A stretch of DNA of 64,000 nt from Actinomadura coerulea (GCF_014208105.1 NZ_JACHMQ010000001.1:5208001-5272000), one strand, 5' to 3'; shown: positions 43,529 through 52,454, counted from the stretch's first letter. Notes: generated by a model not told the origin, from the sequence alone. Made by a program: numbers and translations.

Positions 43529-44551
43529 TCATCGGGTGAACTCGGCGCGGACGCCCAGCAGCCGCACCGGGCGCCGCCCGGCGAACAGGTCGAGCGCGGC
43601 GAGGGCGGCCTCCTCGATGAGGGCCGGCTCGCGCGACGGCGCCCCCAGCGTCCGGCCGTGGGTGCGCGTGGTGAACGGTACATACCTGACCTTGACGACG
43701 ACGCGGGCGACGTTCCTGCCGTCCGCGGCCGCGTCCCCGGCGACCCTCCGCGCCAGCCGGACGACCTCGCGGCGCACGTCCTCCCAGTCGTCCAGGTCGC
43801 GCTGGAAGGTGGTCTCCCGGCCGCACGAGCGCGGGACGTACGGCGCGTCGCTGACCGGGGAACCGTCCAGCCCCCGGGCGAGGCGCACCAGCCACGGCCC
43901 GGTCGTGGGACCGATCTCCCCCGCCAGGGCATCGGGATCCGCGGTCGCGAGGTCGCCCACCGTCGTGATGCCGAGCCCCTTCAACCGCTTGGCCGTCTTG
44001 GCCCCGATGCCCCAGAGCGCGTCGGTCGGCCGGTCACCGAGCACCTCGAACCAGGTCTCGCCGGTGAGCCGGAAGACCCCGGCAGGTTTGCCGAACCCGG
44101 TCGCGAGCTTCGCCTGGAGCTTGTTCTCCCCGATGCCCACGGTGCATTCGAGCCCCGTCGCCGCCCGTACCCGGTCACGGATCTCCCGGGCCACGGCCTC
44201 CGGGTCGTCGCCGCCGACGGCCAGGAACGCCTCGTCCCACCCGAGCACCTCCACCACGACGCCGAAGCCGCGCAGCGTGGCCATGACCCGTTCCGAGACC
44301 GACTCGTAGAGCTCCCTGTCGACCGGCAGGAACACGGCGTCCGGACATCGCCGCGCCGCCGTGCGCAAGGGCAACCCGGAGTGGACGCCGTACTCGCGTG
44401 CCTCATACGAGGCCGTGCTCACCACGCCGCGCTTGGTCGGATCGCCGTCCCCCCCGACGACGACCGGCCGCCCGCGAAGCTCCGGGTGCCGGAGCACCTC
44501 TACGGCGGCGATGAACTGGTCCAAGTCCACATGCAGGACCCACCGACCCAC
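43529..44551 (-). CDS. dinB: Y-family DNA polymerase IV, DinB2-like
   Basis: Translesion polymerase of 340 residues. The catalytic acidic residues are Asp9 (HVDLDQF) and the Asp-Glu of GWDEAFLAV; the helix-hairpin-helix WGIGAKTAKRLKGLGITTV and a complete little-finger domain follow. At the steric-gate position, where E. coli Pol IV has Phe13, it has Ile14. Mycobacterial DinB2 has Leu there and is known to use ribonucleotides, and other motifs (SYEAREYGVHSGLPLRTAAR, WGIGAKT) also match the DinB2 branch. It has no typical C-terminal beta-clamp peptide (ends VRLLGVRAEFTR). Confidence 0.92.
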   Translation of the reverse strand: MGRWVLHVDLDQFIAAVEVLRHPELRGRPVVVGGDGDPTKRGVVSTASYEAREYGVHSGLPLRTAARRCPDAVFLPVDRELYESVSERVMATLRGFGVVVEVLGWDEAFLAVGGDDPEAVAREIRDRVRAATGLECTVGIGENKLQAKLATGFGKPAGVFRLTGETWFEVLGDRPTDALWGIGAKTAKRLKGLGITTVGDLATADPDALAGEIGPTTGPWLVRLARGLDGSPVSDAPYVPRSCGRETTFQRDLDDWEDVRREVVRLARRVAGDAAADGRNVARVVVKVRYVPFTTRTHGRTLGAPSREPALIEEAALAALDLFAGRRPVRLLGVRAEFTR

Positions 44552-44663
44552 CTCCCCATTGTCCCTCTACCCGCCTGAACCCCGCGATGACCTGCCCCGC
44601 CGGCTTCCCGCCGCTACCCTGCCACCATGACGTGGCAAGATCTCGGGCCCGGACGCCGCGCTT

Positions 44664-45566
44664 CTAAAGGCCGTCCGCCGGGAAGAGCCATTCCAGCGCG
44701 GCGAGAGACTTGTCGAGGTACTTGCGGTGCCCGGTCTGAAGTCCGTAGGCCATGTCCTCCAGCACGCCGCATCTGGCGTAGAAGCCCGCGCGCGCTCTGA
44801 CGTCCTCGGCATCGGCCCGGTATCCGCTCAGGGCTCGGTCGAGGGCTTCGGAACCGAGGTCGCGGTAGAGCAGGCCGAAGTCGCGGGCGGGGTCGGTGAT
44901 CGCGGCGTCGCTCCAGTCGATGACCCCGGTCACGGTCCACGCGTCCGGGTCGACGAGGACGTGTTCGATCCCCAGGTCGTTGTGGGAGAACACCAGGTCA
45001 CGCGGGTCGGCCGGGGGCGGGGTGCCGAGAAACGCCTCCACGGCGGGACGGTGCGCGGGCGGCACCGCCACTCCGGAGATCGAGGCGTAGATCTGCGCGG
45101 ACTCCTCCGCCCACACCGCCATCGGCTCGTCATCGGTCTCCACCAGGCCCGCCATCTCACCGACCGGAACCGCGTGCAGCGCGCCGAGGAACTCGCCGAG
45201 CGCGACGGCGACCGAGCCGACCTCGGCCGGCCGCCGCAGCGGGTCCGCGTCGATCAGTGGGAGGCCGGGAAGCTTGAAGTAGGCCAGGCAGCCCCGCTCG
45301 TCCACCGTGAAGCTCGGCTCTGGCACGGGCACCGGCGACACGCCCGCGACGGCGGCGAGCAGGCGGGCCTCGGCGCCGGCCCGCGCGGCCCGGCCCTCGG
45401 GATCGTCCTCCTTGCCGAAACGGACGATCAGCTCGTCGTTGACCAGGAAGGCGATGTTGTCCTCGCCCTCCCCCAACAGCACCACGGAGTCGATCCCGTA
45501 GCCGGGCATATGCGCCGCCACCACGTCCCGGACGTCCGCGGCACGGTCACGCCCCTGCATCACCAT
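44664..45566 (-). CDS. Aminoglycoside phosphotransferase-family (APH-fold) protein
   Basis: 300 residues from ATG 45566, with ATG 45560 as alternative. Nucleotide loop GEGEDNIAF, catalytic loop HNDLGIEH with His195-Asn196-Asp197, and metal-binding IDWSDAAITDPARDF with Asp217 show an intact APH/choline-kinase fold. A true resistance enzyme cannot be distinguished from kinases of small metabolites or fructosamine from the sequence. Monocistronic, upstream of dinB on the same strand. Confidence 0.88.
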   Translation of the reverse strand: MVMQGRDRAADVRDVVAAHMPGYGIDSVVLLGEGEDNIAFLVNDELIVRFGKEDDPEGRAARAGAEARLLAAVAGVSPVPVPEPSFTVDERGCLAYFKLPGLPLIDADPLRRPAEVGSVAVALGEFLGALHAVPVGEMAGLVETDDEPMAVWAEESAQIYASISGVAVPPAHRPAVEAFLGTPPPADPRDLVFSHNDLGIEHVLVDPDAWTVTGVIDWSDAAITDPARDFGLLYRDLGSEALDRALSGYRADAEDVRARAGFYARCGVLEDMAYGLQTGHRKYLDKSLAALEWLFPADGL

Positions 45567-45720
45567 GCGCCCCACTAGTCCCAACCTCGACTTTCGTCAC
45601 CCCACCGACGCTACCGCCTGAGGTCAGGCGCCCAACAACCAACGGAGATGCCGCATGAGCACGCAGAACCAGTCATCTGGCGGCGTACCGCCCGGCCCGC
45701 CGACAAACTGACCATGCGGC

Positions 45721-46089
45721 TCAAGGTTCGCGGGCGAAAGTCGCGCAGTCCGGGCAGTCGTCGAGGTACCGATGCCGACACTCGACGGTGTGCTGCAGAA
45801 AGGCGATTGCCTGCTGTCTGTGGACGACTTCGCTCTCAAGTGCGCCGATCTTCGCCTTGACGACCGCCTGCGCCGCCGACTTCGTCGGTGACATGGCGGC
45901 GGTGACCTCGGGCAGCGAAAGTCCCACTCGCCGCAATTTCAGGACGGTCCGTGCCTGCTCCAGAGCGCTGTCGTCGTAGACGCGGTAGCCGTTGCCATCG
46001 CGGCGGACAGTGAGGGCTCCGGCGTCTTCCCAGTGCCGCAGCACGTGGGCCTCGATCCCGAGCTCTGCGGCCACTTTCCCGATCTTCAT
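45721..46089 (-). CDS. MerR-family transcriptional regulator
   Basis: 122 residues from ATG 46089 (MKIGKVAAELGIEAHVLRHW). The N-terminal winged helix-turn-helix (LRHWEDAGALTVRRDGNGYR) is typical. It is followed by a dimerisation helix and a short C-terminal region with Cys in ECRHRYLDDCPDCATF, which could bind a metal or sense redox state. It is divergent from the NmrA-like gene across 51 bases containing a MerR-type promoter, so it probably regulates that gene and itself. Confidence 0.9.
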   Translation of the reverse strand: MKIGKVAAELGIEAHVLRHWEDAGALTVRRDGNGYRVYDDSALEQARTVLKLRRVGLSLPEVTAAMSPTKSAAQAVVKAKIGALESEVVHRQQAIAFLQHTVECRHRYLDDCPDCATFAREP

Positions 46090-46102
46090 CACCACACGCG
46101 CC

Positions 46103-46133
46103 TTGCCTTCGTGTCGACCTGAACCCCTAGCGT
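46103..46133 (+). promoter_or_regulatory. MerR-type promoter and operator of the NmrA-like gene
   Basis: A -35 TTGCCT (46103-46108) and a -10 TAGCGT (46128-46133) are separated by 19 bases, the long spacer used by MerR-activated promoters. An imperfect dyad TTCGTGTCGACCTGAA (46108-46123) lies between them. The ATG at 46141 follows the -10 by 7 bases, so the mRNA is probably leaderless. Confidence 0.65.
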
Positions 46134-46140
46134 CCCGATC

Positions 46141-47016
46141 ATGCCTGACAGCACCCGGCCCGCGGGCCCCCGTCCCCCCTCATCGGTACTGGTCACCGGC
46201 GCGGCCGGCAACCTCGGCCGAGAGGTCGTCGACCGTCTCCGAGCACACGGCGTGCGCGTCCGAAGCCTCGTGCGCCATCAGACTCCTCCACGTGCGGGCG
46301 TCGAGTCGGTGGTCGGCGACCTCACAGATCCCGCTGCCGTCCGCGAGGCTCTCGTGGGAATCGACGCCGTCTTCCTCATCTGGCCGCTGCTTGACTCCGC
46401 CTCCGCCCACGCCCCGGTCGCGGAGCTCGCTGCGGCGGCACCACGTGTCGTCTACCTGTCCACGACCGCGATAGACGACGGGGCCGCTCGGCAGAGTGAT
46501 CCCATCGCTCAGGTGCACATGGACGTGGAAGTTCTACTCCACGAAGCCGACCTGCGCCCAGTGGTACTGCGTAGCGACACGCTCGCCTCCAACGCTCGCG
46601 GCTGGGCATCACAGTTGCGGATGGGCGACGTGGTCTCAGGCCTGGACATCGCGCGCACAGCCGTCGTAGACGAGCGCGATGTCGCTGACGCGGCCGTGGC
46701 CGTCCTGCTCGCACACCGGCCGGACCAGGGGGTGCACGTGTTGACCGGACCCGAGGTCCTCAGCCGCGCCGAGCAGGTCGCTCACCTCGGTTCCGCCCTC
46801 CGGCGCCGGCTGCGTTTCCAGGCGCTCCCCGCCGATCTCGCGCGCTCACGGATGCTCGCGGACGGGCGTCCAGAACCCCTGGTGGAAGCGCTGATCGCCG
46901 CCTCGGTGCGGCGACCGGAATCGAACCGCGTCACCGATCACATTGAGCGCCTGACCGGCCGACCCGCCGGTACTTTCGCTCAGTGGGCCGTGGACCACGC
47001 GGCCGACTTCAACTGA
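46141..47016 (+). CDS. NAD(P)-binding NmrA-like / atypical SDR protein
   Basis: 291 residues. Rossmann motif LVTGAAGNLGREVVDRL near residue 17, followed by VVGDLTDPAAVREALVGIDA. It lacks a clear YxxxK catalytic pair, as in NmrA-like and NAD(P)H:quinone-sensing atypical SDRs. It may act as an oxidoreductase or redox sensor. It is divergently transcribed from the MerR regulator, which probably controls it. Confidence 0.87.
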   Translation: MPDSTRPAGPRPPSSVLVTGAAGNLGREVVDRLRAHGVRVRSLVRHQTPPRAGVESVVGDLTDPAAVREALVGIDAVFLIWPLLDSASAHAPVAELAAAAPRVVYLSTTAIDDGAARQSDPIAQVHMDVEVLLHEADLRPVVLRSDTLASNARGWASQLRMGDVVSGLDIARTAVVDERDVADAAVAVLLAHRPDQGVHVLTGPEVLSRAEQVAHLGSALRRRLRFQALPADLARSRMLADGRPEPLVEALIAASVRRPESNRVTDHIERLTGRPAGTFAQWAVDHAADFN

Positions 47017-47108
47017 GCACAACCGCCGCACGTCCCGGGACGGCCAGGGCCACCGGTCCGTCCACGGAACGGCGCCGTACCTCACGCTCCGGGGTGCGTC
47101 TCCGCCGG

Positions 47109-48026
47109 TCAGGGGCGGAGGACGATCTTGCCGTGGGTGTGGCGCCGCTCCAGTTCGCGGAAGGCGTCCTGGACCTGGTCCAGCGGGTAGACACGGGCGA
47201 TCGTCACGTCCAGCTCCCCGCGCGCGGCCAGGCGGGCCAGCTCGCCGAGGACGGCCGCGCACGCCGCCGTGCTCTCTCCGGCGGTCTGCGCGCCGACCTT
47301 GGCCGCGGTCCCCCAGTCGCGGATCGTGTTGATCCTCCGGGGCCGCACGCCCAGCTCCACCGCCAGGTCGACGTAGCCGGTGCCGAACGTGTCGATGAAC
47401 GCGTCCAACGTCCCGCCGGAGGCCTCCCTGATCCGCTCGGCCACACCGTCCCCGTACTCGACCGGGATGACGCCGTGCTCCTTCAGCCAGGCGTGGTTCG
47501 GCTCGCTCGCCAGCCCGATCACCGTGGCGCCGCGCCGCCGCGCGAGCTGCACGGCGAGGGACCCGACGCCGCCCGCGGCGCCGGAGACCACGACCGTGTC
47601 GGACGGTCCGGGGTCGACCGCGAACACGCAGGCCCAGGCGGTCGCGCCCGCCACCTGCAGCGACCCGGCCACGTCCCAGGACAGGCCCTCCGGACGCGGG
47701 GTCAGCCGCACGTCGTCGACCGCGACGAACTCCGCGTGGCTCGCCCTGTCATGGGTGAAGCCGAGGACCTCGTCCCCCACCGCGAAGCCGCGCACTTCCG
47801 GGCCCAGCTCCACCACGACACCGGCCAGGTCGGTGCCCTGCCCCGAGGGGAACGTCGCCGGCCAGCGCCTGTGCAGCCCGCCCTCCCGGATATGCGTCTC
47901 GCCGGGCTGGATCCCGGCCGCGCGGACCTCCACCAGTACCTGCCCGGGGCCCGGCACCGGACGTTCCACCTCCTCCACCCGCAGGACATCGATCCCGCCG
48001 TACTCGTGGAACCGCACCGCCTTCAT
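47109..48026 (-). CDS. NADP-dependent MDR oxidoreductase (quinone oxidoreductase-like)
   Basis: 305 residues from ATG 48026 (MKAVRFHEYGGIDVLRVEEV). GroES-like N-terminal half with GIQPGETHIREGG and GTDLAGVVVELGPEVRGFAV; Rossmann half with VVSGAAGGVGSLAVQLARRR. The zinc-ligand Cys residues of alcohol dehydrogenases are absent, pointing to the zinc-independent quinone-reductase branch. Convergent with the NmrA-like gene, but no link between the two is shown. Confidence 0.9.
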   Translation of the reverse strand: MKAVRFHEYGGIDVLRVEEVERPVPGPGQVLVEVRAAGIQPGETHIREGGLHRRWPATFPSGQGTDLAGVVVELGPEVRGFAVGDEVLGFTHDRASHAEFVAVDDVRLTPRPEGLSWDVAGSLQVAGATAWACVFAVDPGPSDTVVVSGAAGGVGSLAVQLARRRGATVIGLASEPNHAWLKEHGVIPVEYGDGVAERIREASGGTLDAFIDTFGTGYVDLAVELGVRPRRINTIRDWGTAAKVGAQTAGESTAACAAVLGELARLAARGELDVTIARVYPLDQVQDAFRELERRHTHGKIVLRP

Positions 48027-48252
48027 CGCGTGATCACCGCTCTTCCTCGTTCGGGCAGGCCCCGGATGGCCGCGACATGAGCCTGCCTTGATCCCGGCGG
48101 CGTAAGAACGGACCGCTTTCCCTAGGATCACCGGTCCGATGATGAGCGGCGCCGCACCGCGGTTCCTCGCTCAGGCCCGCCGCCGCACGGTCCCCGAGCT
48201 CCGCCTCGAGTGGTGGAATTCCGATGGGCGCCCTGGTGTCGGGCGTCGCTGT

Positions 48253-48258
48253 TAGCGT
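48253..48258 (+). promoter_or_regulatory. Candidate leaderless -10 box (TAGCGT)
   Basis: TAGCGT lies 7 bases before the GTG at 48266, the same spacing and hexamer as for the NmrA-like gene. No Shine-Dalgarno sequence is seen. Confidence 0.45.
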
Positions 48259-48265
48259 CGCGGCC

Positions 48266-51200
48266 GTGATCAACACCCCTCCCGCGACTCTCCCCGACGA
48301 AGACGTTCTGATCGTGCCGGAACGGTGGCTGAGCGGCCTGCATCCGCGGCGCGGAGGCGCGCCCGGTCCGGAGATCCCGCTCGACGCGGCGGCGAGCAAG
48401 GCGGTAGCGCGGGCGGTGGACGAGGCGCGGGACGAGATCGACCTCATCCTGAGCCGTCCGGAGACCGCGCCCGACCTCGCCGCCGCGGCGCGGGCACATC
48501 TCGGCGGGGCTCCCGACCCGCGCGGCGCGGCCGTCCTGTCAATGGTCACGGCGGGTGAGTCCGTCTGGGGACGCGAGCACCAGCGGTACGTGGACGCGTG
48601 GGCCTTCGAGCACGGCGTCGTGTTCGCCGCGTGTGCGCTCGTCGACCGGTGGGGCCTGGAGACGGCTCTGACCGGGGAAGGGCGGCGCGGCAAGTCCGTC
48701 CGGCAGGTCGACCCGAGCAGGGGCGCTGTCCGGGGCCTGCCGGACGGTGCGCTGCGTGTTCGCTCCCTGCTGGCCGCCGCGACCGACGCGCAGTACGCCG
48801 AGGCCGCCGAACGGCTCGCCGAGCGGCGGTCCTCGGTCCGGCAGCGACTCCTGACCGCCTACCTGGTCCCGACGCGGGAGGACTGGGTGAGCGAGCTGTG
48901 CGCGCGCCCCGACCAGGCACCCCGCGACGTGCTCCTCCGGTGCCTCGGGACGTCCGCGCACCTCGATCTTCTCGGCATCCGGGCCGGGCTGACCGCGGCC
49001 GACTGCTACTACGCGGAGAACCTGCACGCGCTCGCCGACGGTCTCGGGGCGGCCGCCGTCCCGCTCCTCGTGCCCGCCCTGGACGAGCACCTGGACTCCC
49101 CCCGGCGCCGGGACGCGCTGCTGGACGTACTGGGCGTGCTGCCGTCCGACGAGGCGTTCCGCGCGCTGCTCCAGAGGCGGGCGAACCCGCACGTCAGCGG
49201 TGAGCTGATGAACGCGATGCGGCGGTTCCCGGTCCGGGCGGTGCGGGAACTGGCCGCGGAGGGCGGCACGGACCTGCTCGACGGGCACGTGCGCGGCAGC
49301 CTCGAAGTGATCACGGCCGCGCTCCCGCTGCTTCCGGCGGACGTCCGCACGGCGGTCGAACAGATCACCGCGGGCCTCGACGCGATCGCCGACGCCGACC
49401 CGGCGGACCTGCCGGCCGTCCTCGCGGACCCCCCGTGGGCCTGGGAGCGGGAACGGCCGGAACCGGTGATCATCAAGGGGCTCTCCGCCCCGGAACCGTC
49501 CATCGCCTGGGCCGAGGACGGGCGCGACACCCGGTGTGAGTGGGCGCTGCCCGTCCCCCACGAATGGGGCCGCCACGGCGAGGTGCGCGGACCGTGGGAG
49601 GGGCGGATCGCCGACTTCGAGGCGGGCCGGCTGCGGAGCTTCGAACAGGTGGCCCTTCTCCGCCTCGCTCCCGTCGAGCAGGTCCGGCATCTCGTCCCGG
49701 GCTGGTACGTGTCGAAGGACGGCTACGGCACCCACCGGGAGCCGGAGAGGTGGGTGCCGGGCATCGCCGAACGGTTCGGCCTGGACGCGCTCACCGCCGT
49801 CCTGAAGGGCGCCCGGAGCCGGCCGTCGGACTGCGGGCACGTGGTCGTCCCGTACGCCGCCGAACCGGCCGCCGAGCTCGTCTCCGGCTGGCTGCTGCGC
49901 GGCGGCGCGGGCGGCCCGCACGCGGAGGCCTGGCTGCGCAGGCACGGTCCCCAAGCCGTGCGCCTGCTGCTGCCCGCCGCGTTCGGCAAGCCGGGCAAGC
50001 GCCGTGACGCGGCCGAGTACGCCCTTCACCTCCTCGCCCGCGAGCTGGGACGCGACCGCGTGGTCCGCATCGCGCGCGAGGTCCGGAGCGAGGCGGGCGA
50101 CGCCCTGGCGGAGGTGCTGGACCGCGGCACCGACGACCTCGTCCCGCGGACGATCCCCCAGATCGGGCCGTTCGCCGACCCGGCCGTTCTGCCCCCGGTA
50201 CGGCTGGCGGACGGCGGGCGCGCGCTCCCGGCCACCGCCGTCCGGCATCTGCTGACCATCCTGGCGATGTCTCCGCCGGACGCCCCCGACCCCGGCGTCG
50301 AGATCGTGCGGCGCGCGTGTGACGGCGAGTCGCTGGCCGCGTTCGTGTGGGCGCTCTTCGAGCGGTGGAGCCGGTTCGGCGAACGGTCCGAGGACGCGTG
50401 GGCGCTCACGGCGGTCGGGTGGTTCGGCGACGACGGCGCCGCGCGGCGCCTCGCCCCGGTCATCCGCGCCTGGCCGGGCGAGAACGGCCACCACAAGGCC
50501 GTCAAGGGCCTGGACGTGCTGGCGCTGATCGGCACCGAGACCTCGCTGATGCTGCTCGACGGCATCGCGCACAAGGCCCCCTTCAAAGCGATCAAGAAGC
50601 GGGCCGAGGAGAGGATTCAGGAGGTCGCCGCGCGGCTCGGGCTGACCGGAGAGCAGCTCGCCGACCGCCTCGTCCCCGGGATCGGCCTCGCACCGGACGG
50701 GAGCATGACCCTCGACTACGGGCCCCGGCGCTTCGTCGTCGGCTTCGACGAGCAGCTCAAGCCGTTCGTGACGGCCGAGGACGGCCGCCGCCGCGCCGCG
50801 CTGCCCAAGCCCGGCGCCAAGGACGACCCTGGCCTCGCGCCCGCCGCCCACGCCGCGTTCACGCAGTTCAAGAAGGACGTCCGGGCGACCATGCCGAACC
50901 AGGTCCGGCGGCTGGAACTGGCGATGGTGACCGGGCGCCGGTGGACGCCGCAGGAGTTCCGGTCGCTGCTGGTCGGCCATCCGCTGATGTGGCACATCGT
51001 GCGGCGCCTTGTCTGGCTCGCCGAGCCGGACGGCGACGCCACCGCGTTCCGGCTCGCGGAGGACCGCACGTTCGCCGATGCCGGCGACGACGAGCTGGTC
51101 ACGCCGGACGGCACCCGGATCGGGGTGGCGCATCCCCTGTCGCTCGGCGACTCGCTCGGCACCTGGTCGGAGATCTTCGCCGACTACGAGATCACGCAGC

Positions 51201-51592
51201 CCTTCCCGCAGCTCGGCAGGGACGTCCACCGGCTCACCGAAGAGGAGCGGGAGGCCGTCCGGCTCGCGCGGTTGGAGGGCCTCACCGCCCCCTGGGGCAA
51301 GGTCGTCGGGCTGGAGCGGCGCGGATGGCGGCGCGGCACGCCGATGGACAACGGCACCGAACGCTGGATCTCGCGCCCCGTCCCCGGCGGGCTGCACGTC
51401 GTGGTCGAACTCGACCCGGGAATCCAGGTCGGCTGGGGCGACGCCAACGGCGACCAGGTCCTCCGCACGGTGTGGCTCGCCGACGAGCCGGGCGACCACC
51501 ACCCCTGGAAGCCGGGCTCCGGGCACCGGTTCGCCGAGCTGGACGAGGTGACCGCCTCCGAGGTCCTGGCGGACCTGCGGTCGATCACCTGA
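48266..51592 (+). CDS. Large DUF4132 (MolR/YehI-like) protein
   Basis: 1108 residues from GTG 48266 (an upstream ATG at 48224 is possible). The first ~800 residues are helical with short repeat-like segments (LLDVLGVLPSDEAFRALLQR, PVIRAWPGENGHHKAVKGLD) suggestive of HEAT-type repeats. The C-terminal DUF4132 domain covers about 800-1080: FVTAEDGRRRAALPKPGAKD, LMWHIVRRLVWLAE, THPLS-like AHPLSLGDSLGTWSEIFADY and QPFPQLGRDVHRLTEEER. No enzymatic motif is evident. The family, including E. coli MolR/YehI, has no firm function. Monocistronic. Confidence 0.85.
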   Translation: MINTPPATLPDEDVLIVPERWLSGLHPRRGGAPGPEIPLDAAASKAVARAVDEARDEIDLILSRPETAPDLAAAARAHLGGAPDPRGAAVLSMVTAGESVWGREHQRYVDAWAFEHGVVFAACALVDRWGLETALTGEGRRGKSVRQVDPSRGAVRGLPDGALRVRSLLAAATDAQYAEAAERLAERRSSVRQRLLTAYLVPTREDWVSELCARPDQAPRDVLLRCLGTSAHLDLLGIRAGLTAADCYYAENLHALADGLGAAAVPLLVPALDEHLDSPRRRDALLDVLGVLPSDEAFRALLQRRANPHVSGELMNAMRRFPVRAVRELAAEGGTDLLDGHVRGSLEVITAALPLLPADVRTAVEQITAGLDAIADADPADLPAVLADPPWAWERERPEPVIIKGLSAPEPSIAWAEDGRDTRCEWALPVPHEWGRHGEVRGPWEGRIADFEAGRLRSFEQVALLRLAPVEQVRHLVPGWYVSKDGYGTHREPERWVPGIAERFGLDALTAVLKGARSRPSDCGHVVVPYAAEPAAELVSGWLLRGGAGGPHAEAWLRRHGPQAVRLLLPAAFGKPGKRRDAAEYALHLLARELGRDRVVRIAREVRSEAGDALAEVLDRGTDDLVPRTIPQIGPFADPAVLPPVRLADGGRALPATAVRHLLTILAMSPPDAPDPGVEIVRRACDGESLAAFVWALFERWSRFGERSEDAWALTAVGWFGDDGAARRLAPVIRAWPGENGHHKAVKGLDVLALIGTETSLMLLDGIAHKAPFKAIKKRAEERIQEVAARLGLTGEQLADRLVPGIGLAPDGSMTLDYGPRRFVVGFDEQLKPFVTAEDGRRRAALPKPGAKDDPGLAPAAHAAFTQFKKDVRATMPNQVRRLELAMVTGRRWTPQEFRSLLVGHPLMWHIVRRLVWLAEPDGDATAFRLAEDRTFADAGDDELVTPDGTRIGVAHPLSLGDSLGTWSEIFADYEITQPFPQLGRDVHRLTEEEREAVRLARLEGLTAPWGKVVGLERRGWRRGTPMDNGTERWISRPVPGGLHVVVELDPGIQVGWGDANGDQVLRTVWLADEPGDHHPWKPGSGHRFAELDEVTASEVLADLRSIT

Positions 51593-51628
51593 CATCCCTC
51601 CCCCGGGCCGCGCGCACCAAAGAGAAGT

Positions 51629-51653
51629 GCCCCCCGCACAGCGTGCGGGGGGC
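51629..51653. terminator. Bidirectional terminator hairpin
   Basis: Perfect 11-bp stem GCCCCCCGCAC / GTGCGGGGGGC with a 3-base AGC loop, followed by GAAAA. It lies between convergent stops at 51592 and 51680. Confidence 0.8.
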
Positions 51654-51679
51654 GAAAAGTGGTGCGAGCGCGGGAACCG

Positions 51680-51877
51680 TCAGCTGTTCCAGTTCCGCGG
51701 GCGCGAGTTCTCCAGGGCCTCCGGGGCGGGCACGCCCGCCTCCAGGTTGGCCTCCAGGAGACCCTTGGTCGTCGCCAGGGTCTGTTCGAGGGACGGCCCG
51801 GACCCGGCGGATCCGCCGTTGCCGTTGCCGCCGTTGTTGTTGGTGCCGTTGTTGCTGCCGTTGCCGTTTCCGGACAT
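51680..51877 (-). CDS. 65-residue Asn/Gly-rich peptide
   Basis: MSGNGNGSNNGTNNNGGNGN opens a 27-residue Asn/Gly/Ser tract. The second half (SLEQTLATTKGLLEANLEAG, then VPAPEALENSRPRNWNS) contains one amphipathic helix. There is no signal peptide and no Cys. GGAG lies 9 bases before the ATG, and a strong terminator lies 27 bases past the stop, supporting a real gene. Family not recognised. Confidence 0.6.
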   Translation of the reverse strand: MSGNGNGSNNGTNNNGGNGNGGSAGSGPSLEQTLATTKGLLEANLEAGVPAPEALENSRPRNWNS

Positions 51878-52222
51878 CGGTAAGCTCCATCCTCTGCTTT
51901 GCGCGATAGTGATCGCCCTGCTGCCTGATCAGCCGGGACACGTGAGACTGTACGCAGCAGAGCCGTGGGCGCATGCTTTACGGCCATCCCTTTTTAGTGA
52001 TCGATCCCACTTGAACCGCGCCTGCCCGAATCGGTTCGAGGTGAGCGTGCCCGCCGGTTCGGGGGGCTCGGGCCTCGGGCTGGACCGTCCCTTGTACGCG
52101 TGCGGCGGGGTCAGAGCCGCCGTCGAAGGCGCCCGCAGAGCGCACTTCGAGTGCCGGACACGCGACCGGCGGGACGCTGACCCGGGCATCGGCGCGGCGC
52201 GCGTTCGTCCGCAGAGCAGAAG

Positions 52223-52251
52223 AAGCGGGCCCGGCAGAGCCGAACCCGCTT
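52223..52251. other. Interrupted hairpin downstream of rpoC
   Basis: AAGCGGG / CCCGCTT outer stem with an inner CGGC / GCCG stem and AGA loop. It may be a secondary terminator behind the main rpoC terminator. Confidence 0.4.
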
Positions 52252-52454
52252 CCTGTAGGCGGCGGTCAGATCACCTGGGCGGCGATCAGATCACCGCGAC
52301 CGGTGGGCCGCTTGGCGCCAGGCCCGCTCGACCTCCTTCGGCGGGGTGCCCCACGACGCCATTCGCCGCGTCGGAGCACGCTCACGACCACTCGCTGGAA
52401 GGACTCCTCCTGGCGGACCCGCCGTCCGCACGACATCCGCCGTGCCTGGAAACG

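Noticed and set aside
44664..45566. Aminoglycoside resistance gene.
   Set aside because: The APH fold is clear, but sequence alone cannot show antibiotic modification; many relatives phosphorylate metabolites.
45624..45839. 71-codon minus-strand frame overlapping the MerR gene end.
   Set aside because: Overlaps MerR coding sequence on the same strand in another frame, with low-complexity content.
51929..52189. 86-codon minus-strand frame between rpoC and the Asn/Gly-rich gene.
   Set aside because: No ribosome site, mixed composition and no recognisable feature; treated as non-coding.
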